Below are positions 44,627 to 55,127 of a stretch of DNA of 64,000 bases, in pieces (within the stretch, counting starts at the first letter, position 1; each line of letters begins with the position of its first letter). Below the pieces are notes generated by a model. The model did no database searches and was not told the DNA's origin. It was given only the letters and a program-made list of their open reading frames with translations. The position numbers and the translations under genes are program-made. Origin of the DNA: Zygaena filipendulae (taxonomy: Eukaryota > Arthropoda > Insecta > Lepidoptera > Zygaenidae); contig OU015672.1 of the NCBI GenBank assembly GCA_907165275.2, forward strand, positions 602,501 to 666,500, written 5' to 3'.

Positions 44627-47600
44627 CTAAAACAAAAATAAGCGAACGGATTCAACTTCCCCCCACTACTGCGGGCGAGCGGCGGGGGACGCATTCAAGT
44701 CGATTTTGTCCGACACGCACACAGCAGTGAGAGTGCATGATTTTCCAGAAATATTCTAAAACTTTTATCACTTACTAGCTGTGCCCCGCGGTTTCACCCG
44801 CGGCAATTTCAAAGTTCCCGCGGGAATTCCGGGATAAAAAGTTACCCTATGTCCTTCTCTGTACCCCTGACAACGTGCATGCCAAATTTCATCCAAATCC
44901 GTTCAGCCGTTTTTGCGTGATTGAGTAACAAACATCCAAACATTCACGCTTTCACATATTGTATGTGTTTATAACATTAGTAGGATACATCGTGTAATGA
45001 ATTGACTGAAAACTAGAAAGTAGTTTGCTCAAAATCGACTTCCGAATCGATCGCATACCTTTATATTATTTTTCCCTAGCTGTGCCCCGCGGTTTCACCC
45101 GCGTGTGTTTCAGAATTCCCGCAAGAACAATTTTTTTCTAAAATTAAAGTAGCCTAAGTTACTCCATATAACATCAGCTATCTGTCAGTGAAAGTCCCCT
45201 TAAAATCGCTCCAGCCGTTTCAGAGATTAGCCGGAATAAACAGACAGACAGAAAACAAAAAAAAAAAATTTTTGTGGACTACAATTTCATTTATAAGTAG
45301 GTATGTATAGAATAGACCTATAAATGAAAATTCATTGTTTTTTCTCTTCGAATAACAGGGTTTTTAGGGCTGTTCTTAATTCATACTCCGCTAAGGAGGC
45401 CTAGCGGATTATATATGCGAAGTGACTCTTACCGTACGAAGCGCCTTTCACTCCAGGCACCATCCGGCAAATGTGGACCATGTCATCTCCACATAGGTAC
45501 TCGCCTGAGTTCAGCCTCTTTGCCAATATCGATGCAGAAATGGGATACCCTGGAAGACAAAATGTCATTGTTAAAATAAGATTGAAGTTGTAGAAAAAAC
45601 TCAATTCAGTAATTCTAGTCGTCCCTATATTTATTTATACATAATCCGTAAACTAGAGAAGGAGAGTTCTTCAGTATCCGATTCTGGTCTGAAAAAATCA
45701 TAAAAATGGATGGCTTCTAAGAAAAAGAACAAGTGAACTTCGAAACGCCAGAAACTGACCTCCAAGCTCAGTTTCCGACTGTTGAAAAGTCGACCTCCTC
45801 TCTCGCGGCACGAAAACGTCACCATTGGGTCGGTTCACCAGTATCTTGGTGGGGTCGATGGGCGAGGCGGCACCCTGCCAGCCCAGCAGTGGCACGAACG
45901 CGATGAGAATCTGAAAACAATTGAGAGCAACCCTGTTCACGCTCACCAATAGGCATGTTTTAGTCCGTCTTGTAGATTATTAAAAAATATTGGACACGTA
46001 TTTTTTCTTTTTTTTACGTAATCATAAAATAACGGCGATATATTGAGTTGAAATTTCGCGTGACGTCACTATTCTGACAGTTTGTATGGCGGTTTTAGCG
46101 GTTAGTGACGTCACGACCCCCTCACCCTAAACTTAAATGCGCTTTATCTCTGTGTATTTTCATTTATTTGACAAATAAAAAAATACGTGTCTAATGATTT
46201 GTCAACATCCCTATTTTACGGTGATATAGGTACCTACCTACATATTTACTGTTTATTTGTCAAATAAATGAAAATACACAGAGATAAAACGCATTAAAGT
46301 TTAGGGTGGGGGCTCGTGACGTCACTTACCGCTACAAGCCGCCATTCAAACTGCACTAGTTAGTGACTTCACGCGAAATTTCAACTCAATGTATCTCTAT
46401 TATTTTTTGATTACGTAAAAAAAGAAAAATACGTGTCCAATATTTTTTTTTATTACAAAACGGACTAAAAAAAAATTAGTCAAATAGCCTATTGTAAATA
46501 CCGTTAGATTATAATCTATCTCGCGAGATTGTAAATTGTCAAAAGATTGTGAACCGTAACAAACTTAAAATTTTATGCATTTAACGCATATTTTTTTAGA
46601 TTAAAAATTTTTAGATTATAAATATGGTATAAGTATGTTTTCACACCACATGCTCGACAATGCCGAATTATATGTCATGTAAACCTTACCGAAAGCAAGA
46701 CATTATATCTCTTGGCTTTAGCCGGGTTATAATGTTCTATTGAATTTCATTATAACCCGCTGGTCAATAATGTGATTTTCACTTTCATAATTCTTATTGC
46801 TATGTCCATAACGTCTCATTTCGCTAAACAGAATGTGTTCTCAGCGGGCGCGGCCAACTCGATTTTCGAAGACCGAAGCCGTGGCCCACTAGATTCGCAG
46901 TGAGACGAACTTCATTTGTTTGTCAAATCGAGTAGGCCACGCCAGCTGAAAGAAGTGGCTATATAGGATCTACTAAGCCTGGTTTTTTATTGTCTCGCAT
47001 TATGTGAGAAAAGTAGAGTATACACCACAGGGATAAAACTGTTTTTTTCTTGGGCGCTTGAATCCCTCACTGCACTCAGGACTCAATCTTAATTCCCTCC
47101 CTTTGGTCGGGAATTAACTTATAAAACCCTCGCTGCGCTCGGGAGTTAAATTTGGAGTCCTTCGTTATGTTCAGGATTCAATGTAGCGCCCGTGACATAA
47201 AACAGTGCTTTATCCCCTTGGTGTATAATCTACTATTGTACTGCTGACCAAGTCGCGCGAGCGGCAGCAGGCGGCGATGCACCAAAAACAGTGTTACGGT
47301 TCACGACTTTTTGACAATTTACAATCTCACGAGATAGATTATAATCTAACAGTATTTACAAAGTTACAGTGACTCCAACAATTTAGTTTTAGACAAAATT
47401 TTTGTATGTTAAAAAAGGATTTTCAATCGGCTTGCAAATCTCGTAACAAAAAAAGAACGTTAGGAAAGATCAATACATTTAATTGCGTTTAGCGGACGAT
47501 TATTATTCGTCCGTTCAGTGGACGAATAGCAACAGTCTATTTTTTAATCTACAAATTCGATAAACAAAGACGGCTACTAAGATTTTTCACCCGACACGAT

Positions 47601-47807
47601 GAGCACAAACTTAAAAAAAAAAAAAATGTAATTTTTCAAATTCATTGTCACAAATACCTACTAAAAATCATTATTAAATTAAACAAAATTTCAAAATTCC
47701 ACCGTTATACTAAATTCAGATTGTAATTCAAATAATTTTAGCACACCCGGAGCGTGCCTCATATTAATTATTATCTATGTTCAAAAAACACTCACCAATG
47801 ATTTCAT
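44490..47807 (-). CDS. Secreted six-cysteine protein, four exons, family not recognised
   Basis: Minus-strand exons 47796-47807, 45760-45910, 45433-45549 and 44490-44626 join with consistent phase (0, 1, 1) and GT-AG introns to give 138 residues and a TAG stop. Residues 1-20 form a signal peptide (MKSLILIAFVPLLGWQGAAS). RERR at 40-43 is a furin-type site, and KR pairs lie at 65-66 and 104-105. Cysteines are at 74, 82, 113, 118, 129 and 133. The last two exons encode related modules (KRLNSGEYLCGD and KRVTKGEFVCGD), so an internal duplication is likely. An extracellular or processed peptide is inferred. I cannot name the family; a hormone-like or defence peptide is possible but unproven. Introns contain Helitrons and MITEs. 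Confidence 0.8.
44775..44985 (-). mobile_element. Lep1-type Helitron, complete, in an intron
   Basis: CTAG at 44775 with perfect hairpin, and 'ttagtagga' end at 44985 followed by T. It lies between exons 3 and 4 of the secreted protein gene, in the same orientation as the gene. A small insertion near 'gtatgtg' disturbs the 5' end. Confidence 0.88.
45076..45272 (-). mobile_element. Lep1-type Helitron, 'tagcctaag' variant, in an intron
   Basis: CTAG at 45076, hairpin, then 'aaagtagcctaagttactc' and 'cagccgtttcagagatt'. It ends in an A-rich run, as does the copy at 18303. Confidence 0.7.
45433..45549 (-). CDS. Secreted protein exon 3
   Basis: Acceptor 'tgtcttccag', donor GTAAGA. First module, with two cysteines (GEYLCGDDMVHIC). 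Confidence 0.82.
45760..45910 (-). CDS. Secreted protein exon 2
   Basis: Acceptor 'ttgttttcag', donor GTCAGT. It encodes the rest of the signal peptide and a cysteine-free propeptide-like part with RERR. Confidence 0.8.
45949..46214. mobile_element. TGACGTCA-family MITE in intron 1 of the secreted gene
   Basis: 'ataggcatgtttta' and 'gtcaacatccctat' ends. Two TGACGTCA palindromes. It pairs with an inverted copy 37 bases further on. Confidence 0.8.
46251..46492. mobile_element. Inverted second TGACGTCA-family MITE
   Basis: Oriented opposite to the previous copy, with one intact TGACGTCA and one changed to TGACTTCA. The pair forms an inverted repeat of over 200 bases per arm inside an intron. 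Confidence 0.75.
46494..47359. mobile_element. 866-bp DNA element with about 60-bp inverted ends
   Basis: The ends share 'ttagattataatctatctcg' and continue to 'ggttcac'/'gtgaacc'. No transposase frame is present. It contains the nested element at 47013-47233. Confidence 0.75.
47013..47233. mobile_element. Nested MITE with 'gtagagtatacaccacaggg' ends
   Basis: The right end 'ccttggtgtataatctac' is the inverted counterpart, extended by 'aaaactgttttt' / 'aaacagtgctttat'. The interior is non-coding. Confidence 0.65.
47796..47807 (-). CDS. Secreted protein exon 1 (start, 12 bases)
   Basis: It encodes only MKSL and ends in a strong GTGAGT donor. AAA precedes the ATG. The tiny exon is supported because it supplies the missing start of a hydrophobic signal sequence in the right phase. 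Confidence 0.65.
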
Positions 47808-48084
47808 TTTAAGTATGCAACGAAAACAAAATCCAAGACAAGGAAACTCCAACAGAACCGGTCGACAGGAAAACTCGAGAGCCACTATCGCCTTCTCACT
47901 AATATGGATATTAAAATATAATGACTATTGTTTACCTTCGCACAGACCTACAGACAGGGGGGCTAGCATGAATGAAAAACGTTTCAATTCGAATCTTCAA
48001 CTTAAACCTGATTCTCCTGGGACATCCGAATACTCGAGGTCACGTTCACGACTTATTGTTTAGTGATCGATCCCCCACGGGATC

Positions 48085-48400
48085 GTCACTCGAGTTAGTT
48101 TTAGAGTTCCCGTGGGAATTACGGGATAAAAGTATCCTATCTCGCTCACGATCACTGTAGCATTCCAACCATATAAATGAAATAATTTAAAAAAATGATA
48201 GGTAGGCACTCATAATGTGTTTAATTTTTAAGCAAAGAAATATGTATACATACCTACAAAAATCAAATCTTTTCTCTTCATATAAATATTACTAGCTGCC
48301 CCCGCGGTAGTTTTTGAGTGCCCGTGGGAATTTCGAGGTAAAAAGTACCCTATATCACTCAGGACTACACACAAACTCACAAACTTTACCTCTCTATAAT
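48085..48400 (-). mobile_element. Two decayed Lep1-type Helitron copies
   Basis: First: 'agttcccgtgggaattacgg' at about 48102. Second: CTAG at 48292 with 'ctgcccccgcgg', ending near 'ctctctataatt'. Confidence 0.6.
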
Positions 48401-48567
48401 TATTTTCTTTGTTTTTTTCTTACTGCGATAGGTATTTTAATGTTCATGCTCAAGTCTAAAAGCGTTCGTCATACCTCTAGCTCCCTATGATTCATCTAGT
48501 TCACTGAGTACATATCTACTTTAGTTTATTACGTTTAAAAGTTGTTGTTTATGTGATTTATTTACAA

Positions 48568-49039
48568 CTAGCTGCGCCCCGCGGTTTCACCCGCGGTAAT
48601 TTTGAAGTTCCCGGTAATTTTGAAGTTCCCGCGGGAATCCCAGGATAAAAAGTACCCTATGTCCTTCTCTGTACCCCTGACAACGTGCATGCCAAATTTC
48701 ATCCAAATCCGTTCAGCCGTTTTTGCGTGATTGAATAACAAACATCCAAACATCTAAACATCCAAACATCCACACTTTCACATTTGGACGCAGATAAGCA
48801 ATAACATGTTAACCTACAATATTAAGTTATTGATTCAAAACGCTTTATTGACAGTTATAGAGCGTTTTTTAATTATGTGTTTACCTTATTACATTGTTTA
48901 AATACCAAAAAACATTTAAACATAAAAAAATGCTGAAACTAAATGACGATATGATTTTAAAACACGATTTATTCAAAATTTCTCCAAAGTGGGTTAACAC
49001 ACTAGTGCTTATCTATGTCCATTTATAATATTAGTAGGA
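48568..49039 (-). mobile_element. Lep1-type Helitron carrying a nested MITE
   Basis: CTAG at 48568. The body runs to 48785, a 235-bp MITE occupies 48786-49020, and the Helitron resumes at 49021 and ends 'ttagtagga' at 49039. The interruption falls inside 'cacatttataat', duplicating ATTT. Confidence 0.9.
48786..49020 (+). mobile_element. 235-bp MITE with ATTT target duplication, copy 2 (nested)
   Basis: Ends 'ggacgcagataag' / 'cttatctatgtcc'. Flanking ATTT at 48782-48785 and 49021-49024 with the host Helitron otherwise continuous, which fixes both the element ends and a 4-base duplication. Confidence 0.92.
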
Positions 49040-49252
49040 CTAGCTATTCCCCGTGGTTTCGCCCGCGTTTTATGGAAGTTCCTGCGGAAACTCCGTGAAA
49101 TCGTTTCCTCTACTCTCCCTAAAATACCCACTATCCAAATTTCAGCTTCATTAGACATTTAGTTTACGAAAATCCGTTCAGTCGTTTTGAGTTTGTCGCG
49201 AACAGACAGACAGACGCGCCGGAGGACTTTCTTTTATCATATTATGTAGTGA
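49040..49252 (-). mobile_element. Lep1-type Helitron, 'cgcgaacag' variant, joined head to tail
   Basis: Its CTAG begins at 49040, immediately after the last base of the previous Helitron. Interior 'ccgttcagtcgttttgag' and 'gtcgcgaacagacag'. Confidence 0.8.
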
Positions 49253-49639
49253 TATTAGACGCTGGGGCTTCGCTGATACGTATAGGTACCTATTACCTAT
49301 TACGAAGGCTGTCGTAAACCCGTAATTCTTATCACGACGCGATGTTGGTCCGTTCTAAGAACTTACCTAATTTATTTAAATTCGAGTCCGAGAAATATGT
49401 ATACCTACATGCTGATTAAACTTGAGTAGGTACCTAGTATTTGGTGTAGACTGTAGGTATTGTTTCTGTTTAAATGATTATTACATACATATGAAGTTTG
49501 GGATTCCCTCGGGACCGCTACAATGACAGACAGACGGACGGCAACGAAGTGATCAACTGCAGTTGATGATTATACATATAAGCGTTTCCTTTTGAGATTG
49601 GTACGGAACCCGAAAAATTAATGAAAAGTGCAAGAACTC

Positions 49640-49812
49640 TTCTATTAAACTTTGTGTCAACATTTTTAATGTTCAATATTTAGTTACATATTTAAGCAAT
49701 GTAATAAAGTAAACACATAATTAAAAAACGTTCCCTAACTCTCAATAAATCGTTCTGAATCAATAACTTAATTTTCTGGGTTAACTGGGTTGTTATTGCT
49801 TATCTGTGTCCA
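49640..49812 (-). mobile_element. 235-bp MITE family, copy 3, one end missing
   Basis: Reverse orientation. It ends 'cttatctgtgtcc' at 49812 but breaks off in 'tgtcaacattttt'. Confidence 0.75.
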
Positions 49813-49839
49813 AATAAAAATGAATCGCCAAATGTATTG

Positions 49840-50105
49840 CTAAGCGTATAACTTACAAACGACTGCACCAAATTGGATAAACTTTTTTTTTATGTGTTCG
49901 TTATTACCAGGACAAGGTTTTTATAAAGTAAGTTTGGAGTTCGTGCGGGAATTCCGAAACTCATGCGGGTGAATCTCCGAAACGGTTGGACGGATTTTGA
50001 CAGAAGTTTCACTGCTAATTAGCTGATGATATAAGGAGTGAATTAAGCTACTTTGAAGTTCCTGTAGGATTCCTAAACTTAAACTCATGCGGGTGAAACC
50101 TAGTT
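49840..50105 (+). mobile_element. Decayed Lep1-type Helitron variant
   Basis: It shares the 'gactgcaccaaattggat' block and hairpin remnants with 43121-43370 in opposite orientation. The end is 'gcgggtgaaacctag', without CTAG in place. Confidence 0.55.
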
Positions 50106-50205
50106 TCTCATAAAAAAATTCACGATAGGTAACGCAACCTCAACATCTCGTTAAATGCCAATTAACATTAATTTATTAAACTTGTCTGATTGCGGCTGTT
50201 TTGTT

Positions 50206-50760
50206 TTAATAGTACATTGTTATCCTAGGGGTGAAAGTAACTTCTTCTAAAGTCTTTCTCCCGAGGGTAACACTGTGCTTTTCATTACGAATGCAAGGAA
50301 AGTCAAAATAAAAATAGGAATTAGCTAAAGAAAAAATGAGTGAAGATCGGATAGTCGCTTGACACTTTCCCACCTATTTCTTTTTCTTTGGCCGGCTAGC
50401 TATTCAGCCAGTATTTTTTATTTACATTGTGGCGACCTAAAAAAAATATTATCTTTAATTATTAAGTATTAATTAAAGAAAATAAAAAAATATAAATAGG
50501 AATTAGCTTAAGAAAAAGTGAGTGAATTTTATTTTAATTAATACCTACTTAAACTTTACGTTATTTCAATTTTACATCGCGCTGGCTGTATAGAAAGTTG
50601 AAACATGGTTCAATAGAAATGTGAAAATAGACCTAGTTTTTTTTAATAATTTGACAGTTGTCAGTTGAAAGCGATTCTCCCTAGGGCTGAAAAGGGTTAC
50701 TTTCAACCCGCTTCTCAGGCAACTTCAGACCTACTTTCCGAGTATGAGTAATGAAAAAAT
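50206..50760 (-). mobile_element. Unclassified MITE-like element, copy 2
   Basis: Inverse copy of 7628-8170, near-identical over about 540 bases apart from short indels (for example 'agaagaagtta' near the left end). Confidence 0.75.
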
Positions 50761-51920
50761 CTATACTTAACTAAGTAACTCGGTAATCGGCGGTAAATCT
50801 TATTCCCGGTTTGATTTCAACAAGATTAACCTACCTCCATAACCCATTCATACCTAACGGTATGAGGGTATGTCTATGTCCACTGGACCGTTGATTAAAC
50901 CGTCAGCGCTCTAGTGGGCAGTCCGTCGAGCGGTTCGAAATCACCGTGGACATTCGGGACCCATTTGTCTATTAAAATTCACATCGCTATTATGACCATG
51001 ATCTACATAGATTTCGGGGGGAAAAAAATTGTAAATAAATGTTTTGAAACCTTGATACACAAAAAATACACTGAACAATTTATTCTCTATGGCGTATTTG
51101 GAATCTGCGTTTTTGCACGATTAATAATTATTGTGCGTGTAAAAATTATGATATTGCAATCTACTTGTGTTCTAGAGAATTAATACTTAAATCAGAATTT
51201 CTATTTGTATATTTATACATAAAAGTCACGTCGCTCCATTACAAGCTATAGACGAAATAACAAAAAAATCTCTCCGCCTCTCACCAATTTCATCCTCCTC
51301 ATAGCCCGCGAAAGTTTCTTAGAAATTCCTAGGAAAGTTTGACACAATGACAGCTGACAGAAAGGTAGGTACTGTCAGCTAGCTGTCAACGTTACGATAC
51401 ACACGCACGCACAACACGTGTATGTGCAAGCCGGCCATTTTTATTCTTTACTTGTGAGAAAGTATTTGAATCAGTTCATTTGTATGTGTCACCGGGCTGG
51501 TTATAAGTGTGAATATAATCTTTATTTATATGGTAGTTCGGTGGTAGAGATAGGATAATAATTAAAAAACGAAGTAACGAATCATGGTCACCTTTCCAGA
51601 TCATTTTCGTTCGCACTCATCGGTATCGGACGACGGCGGAGTGCCCTGTCTGTCCACGGAACACGATCGACCCTATCCGGATTTCTCATGGTGACGTCTC
51701 TACTGACGGGTTATAATTACAAAAGAGTGTAGATTTAATGGGTGAATTTAAAAGAGATGTTTTTGATGCACAAAATTTTATTTGTATTTTTAATAAACTA
51801 ATAAATGCTTAAATGTGTGCATTTTGTTGTTCAATTGTCCTTTTGAACAATAAAGTTTTGAAGGAACCGATCGCTCTACTTATGAAATATTATCATCGCC
51901 AAGGTCGCCATCATTCATTG
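50761..51920. other. Intergenic DNA
   Basis: No supported exon. A 36-residue frame (51584-51694) lies in a CpG-richer patch but has no recognisable domain or clear splice sites. Confidence 0.4.
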
Positions 51921-51936
51921 TGTTGGGACAGTAGAT

Positions 51937-52614
51937 TTATTCTTCAGGCAAACCAGCCAACAACAAAGTGCCAATCCATTCGCTGTCAATCTTCAGCCCA
52001 ATCTCATTTAATTTTTGAGCTGTCTGTATAATCTCGTTAACGTACTTTTCCACGGTCTCATAATTTTGAAGTTGCGCTGTCACTAATTTTCTCAACAAAC
52101 CAACCCGTCTCGTCAGTCCAGAATCCTCGAAAGTCATCTCTAAACTAGCCCAGGCTTCTTTAGCCGTTTTTGCATTTTGAATATGGGGATAGTTTATTGT
52201 GTTAGAAAATAATACTCGATTAATACATTAAGTAACTGTTTTAATTACTGTTTCACAAAAGGGCGCGAGTCGCATGCACTCGCGCCAATTTCACGAACTC
52301 CCCATCAAAATCTCACTCACCGTTGACAGCTTCTATGCCTGACACCTGTCACATGACGTTTCATGTCACCTGTCACTGTCAGTGCCAGCGATATTAAAGA
52401 TGCAAACGCTAACAATTGTTTCCACCGATAGAATTATTTTAGATAGCGCCTTGCGGTCTTTTGCCGAATCGAATTTAGTTGCATCTCCCGTAACATCTAT
52501 GACACTCCATAAATCATCTAATTCTAGTAAGGCTCTCATCGCAAATTTCCATGTTGAAAAATTTTCCCTTCCTTTTAATTTTTCAACTGTGGTAAGACGA
52601 CTTTCGGTGGACAT
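51937..52614 (-). pseudogene. Copia-type gag, interrupted and truncated
   Basis: The first part (52614-52419) has the KLKGRENFSTWKFAMRALLE start typical of Ty1/copia gag. The second (52195-51937) has EDSGLTRRVGLLRKLVT and WIGTLLLAGLPEE, then stops at the LTR junction, before any zinc knuckle. The 215-bp insertion with its 4-base duplication separates them; without it the two parts are in one frame. Confidence 0.8.
52200..52414. mobile_element. Solo-LTR-like insertion with ATTG target duplication
   Basis: Starts TGTTAG and ends CTAACA (inverted), flanked by ATTG at 52196-52199 and 52415-52418. The 215-bp length and TG...CA ends fit a solo LTR. A 4-base duplication is commoner in gypsy-type than copia-type elements. 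Confidence 0.75.
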
Positions 52615-52926
52615 CTTTACTTTAATCTAGTGATCCCTGGGCCCATAACCTGTTGGGACAGTAGATCGTATCGGGTATTCACGGATTAAAGTAAACGGAT
52701 TATAAAATATATAGTGCGCTTTTAATAACTTCTTAAGAGAGACAGATGACATAACAGAAAAACCGTCTCCATGACGACGTATGCATTGACTCTATACAGC
52801 CAACACATTGATCATCAATTCACTGAGTTTACAATTACCTAGTAAAAGTTAACAAAGCCGCGATAAAATACGTAACCGGCGCAGTGTTGCTTGTCGAAGA
52901 AAATTACCAACAATCTACACATGCTT

Positions 52927-52960
52927 TTTAACCGACTTCCAAAAAGGAGGAGGTTATATT
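52927..52960 (+). repeat. Start fragment of the 'aaccgacttccaaaaagg' repeat
   Basis: Only the first 30 or so bases of the repeat are present. Confidence 0.6.
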
Positions 52961-53009
52961 GTTAGGTGCCTACGCTCTCGCGCCTTTACATAAGTATTCA
53001 TTTATTTGT

Positions 53010-53161
53010 TACGCTCTCGCGCCTTAACTACTCAACTCAACCGATCATCATGTTTGCATACACGATGTCAGGGTGCAGAAAAGGACATCAGGTGCTTTTT
53101 ATCGCGGAATTCCCGCGGCAGCTCCGAAATTATCGCGGCTGAAACCACAAGGAACAGCTAG
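53010..53161 (+). mobile_element. Lep1-type Helitron, 3' part
   Basis: 'gcggaattcccgcggcagc' and 'ggaacagCTAG' (53158-53161). The 5' end is missing. Confidence 0.65.
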
Positions 53162-53689
53162 TTTTATAATAAAAAATAGTAGGATGCTGAAATTCAAGCG
53201 GTTGAAATAGTTTTATTGGTCCATGTACAAGACTAATAAAAGACGTCCTATTCACTGACATTTAATATAACAGGCAAGTAAAATTAATTTTTATGACAAC
53301 AAAGAAGGAAATGGCCGCAGGCTGGATCGTTTGAAATTTTGAATTTGGAATGTTAAACTGTATACACGACACAACGCTGTCAGACGCCGAAACGAGCAGA
53401 CGTCCGCGCTGTCTCTCAATAGAGAATTACCGTTTAAATTGCCTGTGGCCACTTCTTTGCTTGCGCAAAGTGGAGCGGCCGACAAAGATGTGTCACACGT
53501 CATTTACGAGAACCTTTGTGATGTTACTACCGAATACTTACCAGTTACCGAGTAAAATGGATCAGAAAGCCTGTCAGAAAGGTTGCGATACAGCAGAAGC
53601 TTGTGCTATTATAAATTCATTTCTCTTTGATATTACGACAACCACCACGCGTTCAACACGTGATATATCTCGTGAACGCTACGTTACTT
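53162..53689. other. Intergenic DNA with an uncertain 122-codon frame
   Basis: A plus-strand frame (53350-53718) runs into Helitron sequence at its end and has no recognisable domain; chance is the simplest explanation. Confidence 0.4.
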
Positions 53690-53980
53690 GCGGAGTTCTT
53701 GCAGGAATTCGGGGATAAAAAGTACCTTATGTCCCTAACAACGTGTCATCAGAATTTCGTGATGATCAGTGGAGAGTTAGGCGTGAAAGCGTCATGAAGC
53801 AGTTTTTCCGACACTTCTAACGATTATTATCATCGTTATATTTCAATCGATTCACACAAAACTTCGACGAATTACAAACCTGAGCCTTCTTCAGGAATCA
53901 CTCAATGTATTGGTGGAAAACGCATGAAAATCCGTTCAGTAGTTTTTGAGTTTATCGCGAACAGAGTGTGTAGTGATAGT
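53690..53980 (-). mobile_element. Lep1-type Helitron, long variant, terminus lost
   Basis: 'ttcttgcaggaattcgggga' to 'tatcgcgaacag'. It includes the 'gcagtttttccgacactt' block shared with 21391-21690. Confidence 0.6.
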
Positions 53981-54049
53981 GGTTTTGGTACGGATTCAGT
54001 ACGAGTATAGTAGTACGACCAATTCGTAGCGAATAATCGATTATTATCT

Positions 54050-54250
54050 TTGCTACATCCAAAGTCCTCCGCCGCGTCTGTCTGTCTGTTCGCGATAAAC
54101 TCGAAACTAGTGAACGAATTTTCATGCTTTTTTCACCAATAGGTAGACAGAGTGATTCCAGAGGAAGGTTTATAGGTACGTACCTATAGTTTATCTTGGA
54201 ATTCCCACGTGAACTCTGAAGTTACTGCGGGTGAAACCGCGGGGGCAGCT
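54050..54250 (+). mobile_element. Lep1-type Helitron, 'cgcgataaac' variant
   Basis: 'aaagtcctccgccgcgtctg' start block, hairpin 'gcgggtgaaaccgcggg', and terminal 'cagCTAA', a one-base change from CTAG that still fits CTRR. Confidence 0.7.
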
Positions 54251-54317
54251 AATTAATTCCTATGGATAGCACCTACTTGAAACCGATCAGTAGGTACGTT
54301 TTTTTACGTTTTACGTT

Positions 54318-55085
54318 TTTTTTAACCGACTTCCAAAAAGGAGGAGGTTCTATGTTCGATTGTATGTATGTTTTTTTTTTTTTTTTTTATGTATGTTCAC
54401 CGATTACTCGAAGACGGTTGGACCGATTTGAAAAATTCTTTTTTTGTTTGAAAGGGTTTACTCCCAATTAGGTCCCATTGCCACCAAGTTGGGATCTGAT
54501 GATGGGATCTTGGAGTAATCGAGGGAACTCTTGAAAAATTATAGGCACACCTATAGCGATTTGGGTATTTTTTATAGTAAATCGTTCATTTGCTGATGAA
54601 AAGCAAAATTTGAAGAAGTGGAACTGATGATGAAGACCACGGATGGTCATCAGAACTACTTCACTATAATACCTATTTCATGGGTTCCGATTGGAGCGAG
54701 TTCAAAAATGTTTTTTTTTTTTGAAAGGGGATACTCTCAAATCGATTCCATTGTCACCAAATTGAGATCTGATGATGGGATCTTGGAGTAATCGAGGGAA
54801 CTCTTCAAAAATTATAGGTACACCTATAGCGATTTTTGTATTTTTTATAGTAAATCGTTTATTTGCTTTCGGAAAGCAAAATTTGAAGAAGTGGAACTGA
54901 TGATGAAGACCACAGATGGTCATCGGAACTACTCAATAATAGGTATTTCACGGGTTCTGAATCGTTAACTTTAATATGGTTTCTAAACAATTTATGCCCG
55001 TCACAATGTATATGGTGAAGTGGAACTGATGGTGAAGCACTAGGAGAACTCCTCAACAATTAACGTCCCTGCGTCGGGAAAAGTA
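54318..55085 (+). repeat. Two tandem copies of the 'aaccgacttccaaaaagg' repeat
   Basis: Copy one 54318-54690, copy two about 54713-55085, both with 'gatctgatgatgggatcttg' and 'gcacacctatagcgat'/'gtacacctatagcgat'. Confidence 0.75.
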
Positions 55086-55127
55086 ATATTTTGTAAAAGG
55101 TGATGAGCAGTTGACATTAGGCTATTG

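Larger units (their letters stand above)
51921..52912 (-). mobile_element. Copia-like LTR retrotransposon, internally deleted
   Basis: Minus strand, in order: a 262-bp LTR (52651-52912) with TGTTGG...CCAACA ends, a primer-binding site 'ggttatgggcccag' directly after it (initiator-Met-tRNA-like), a gag frame from 52614, and finally only 16 bases of a 3' LTR (51921-51936). Protease, integrase and reverse transcriptase are absent. Flanking five-base sequences do not match, so one side has been rearranged. Confidence 0.8.

Noticed and set aside
44434..44730. 72- and 86-codon frames overlapping 44.5 kb
   Set aside because: Shadows in wrong frames of exon 4 of the secreted protein, which is in phase with its neighbours.
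51584..51694. 36-residue frame in a CpG-richer patch
   Set aside because: Too short, with no recognisable domain, and only a weak donor-like sequence follows it.
53350..53718. 122-codon + strand frame
   Set aside because: Its C-terminal part is Helitron sequence, no domain is recognisable and there is no conserved splice context.
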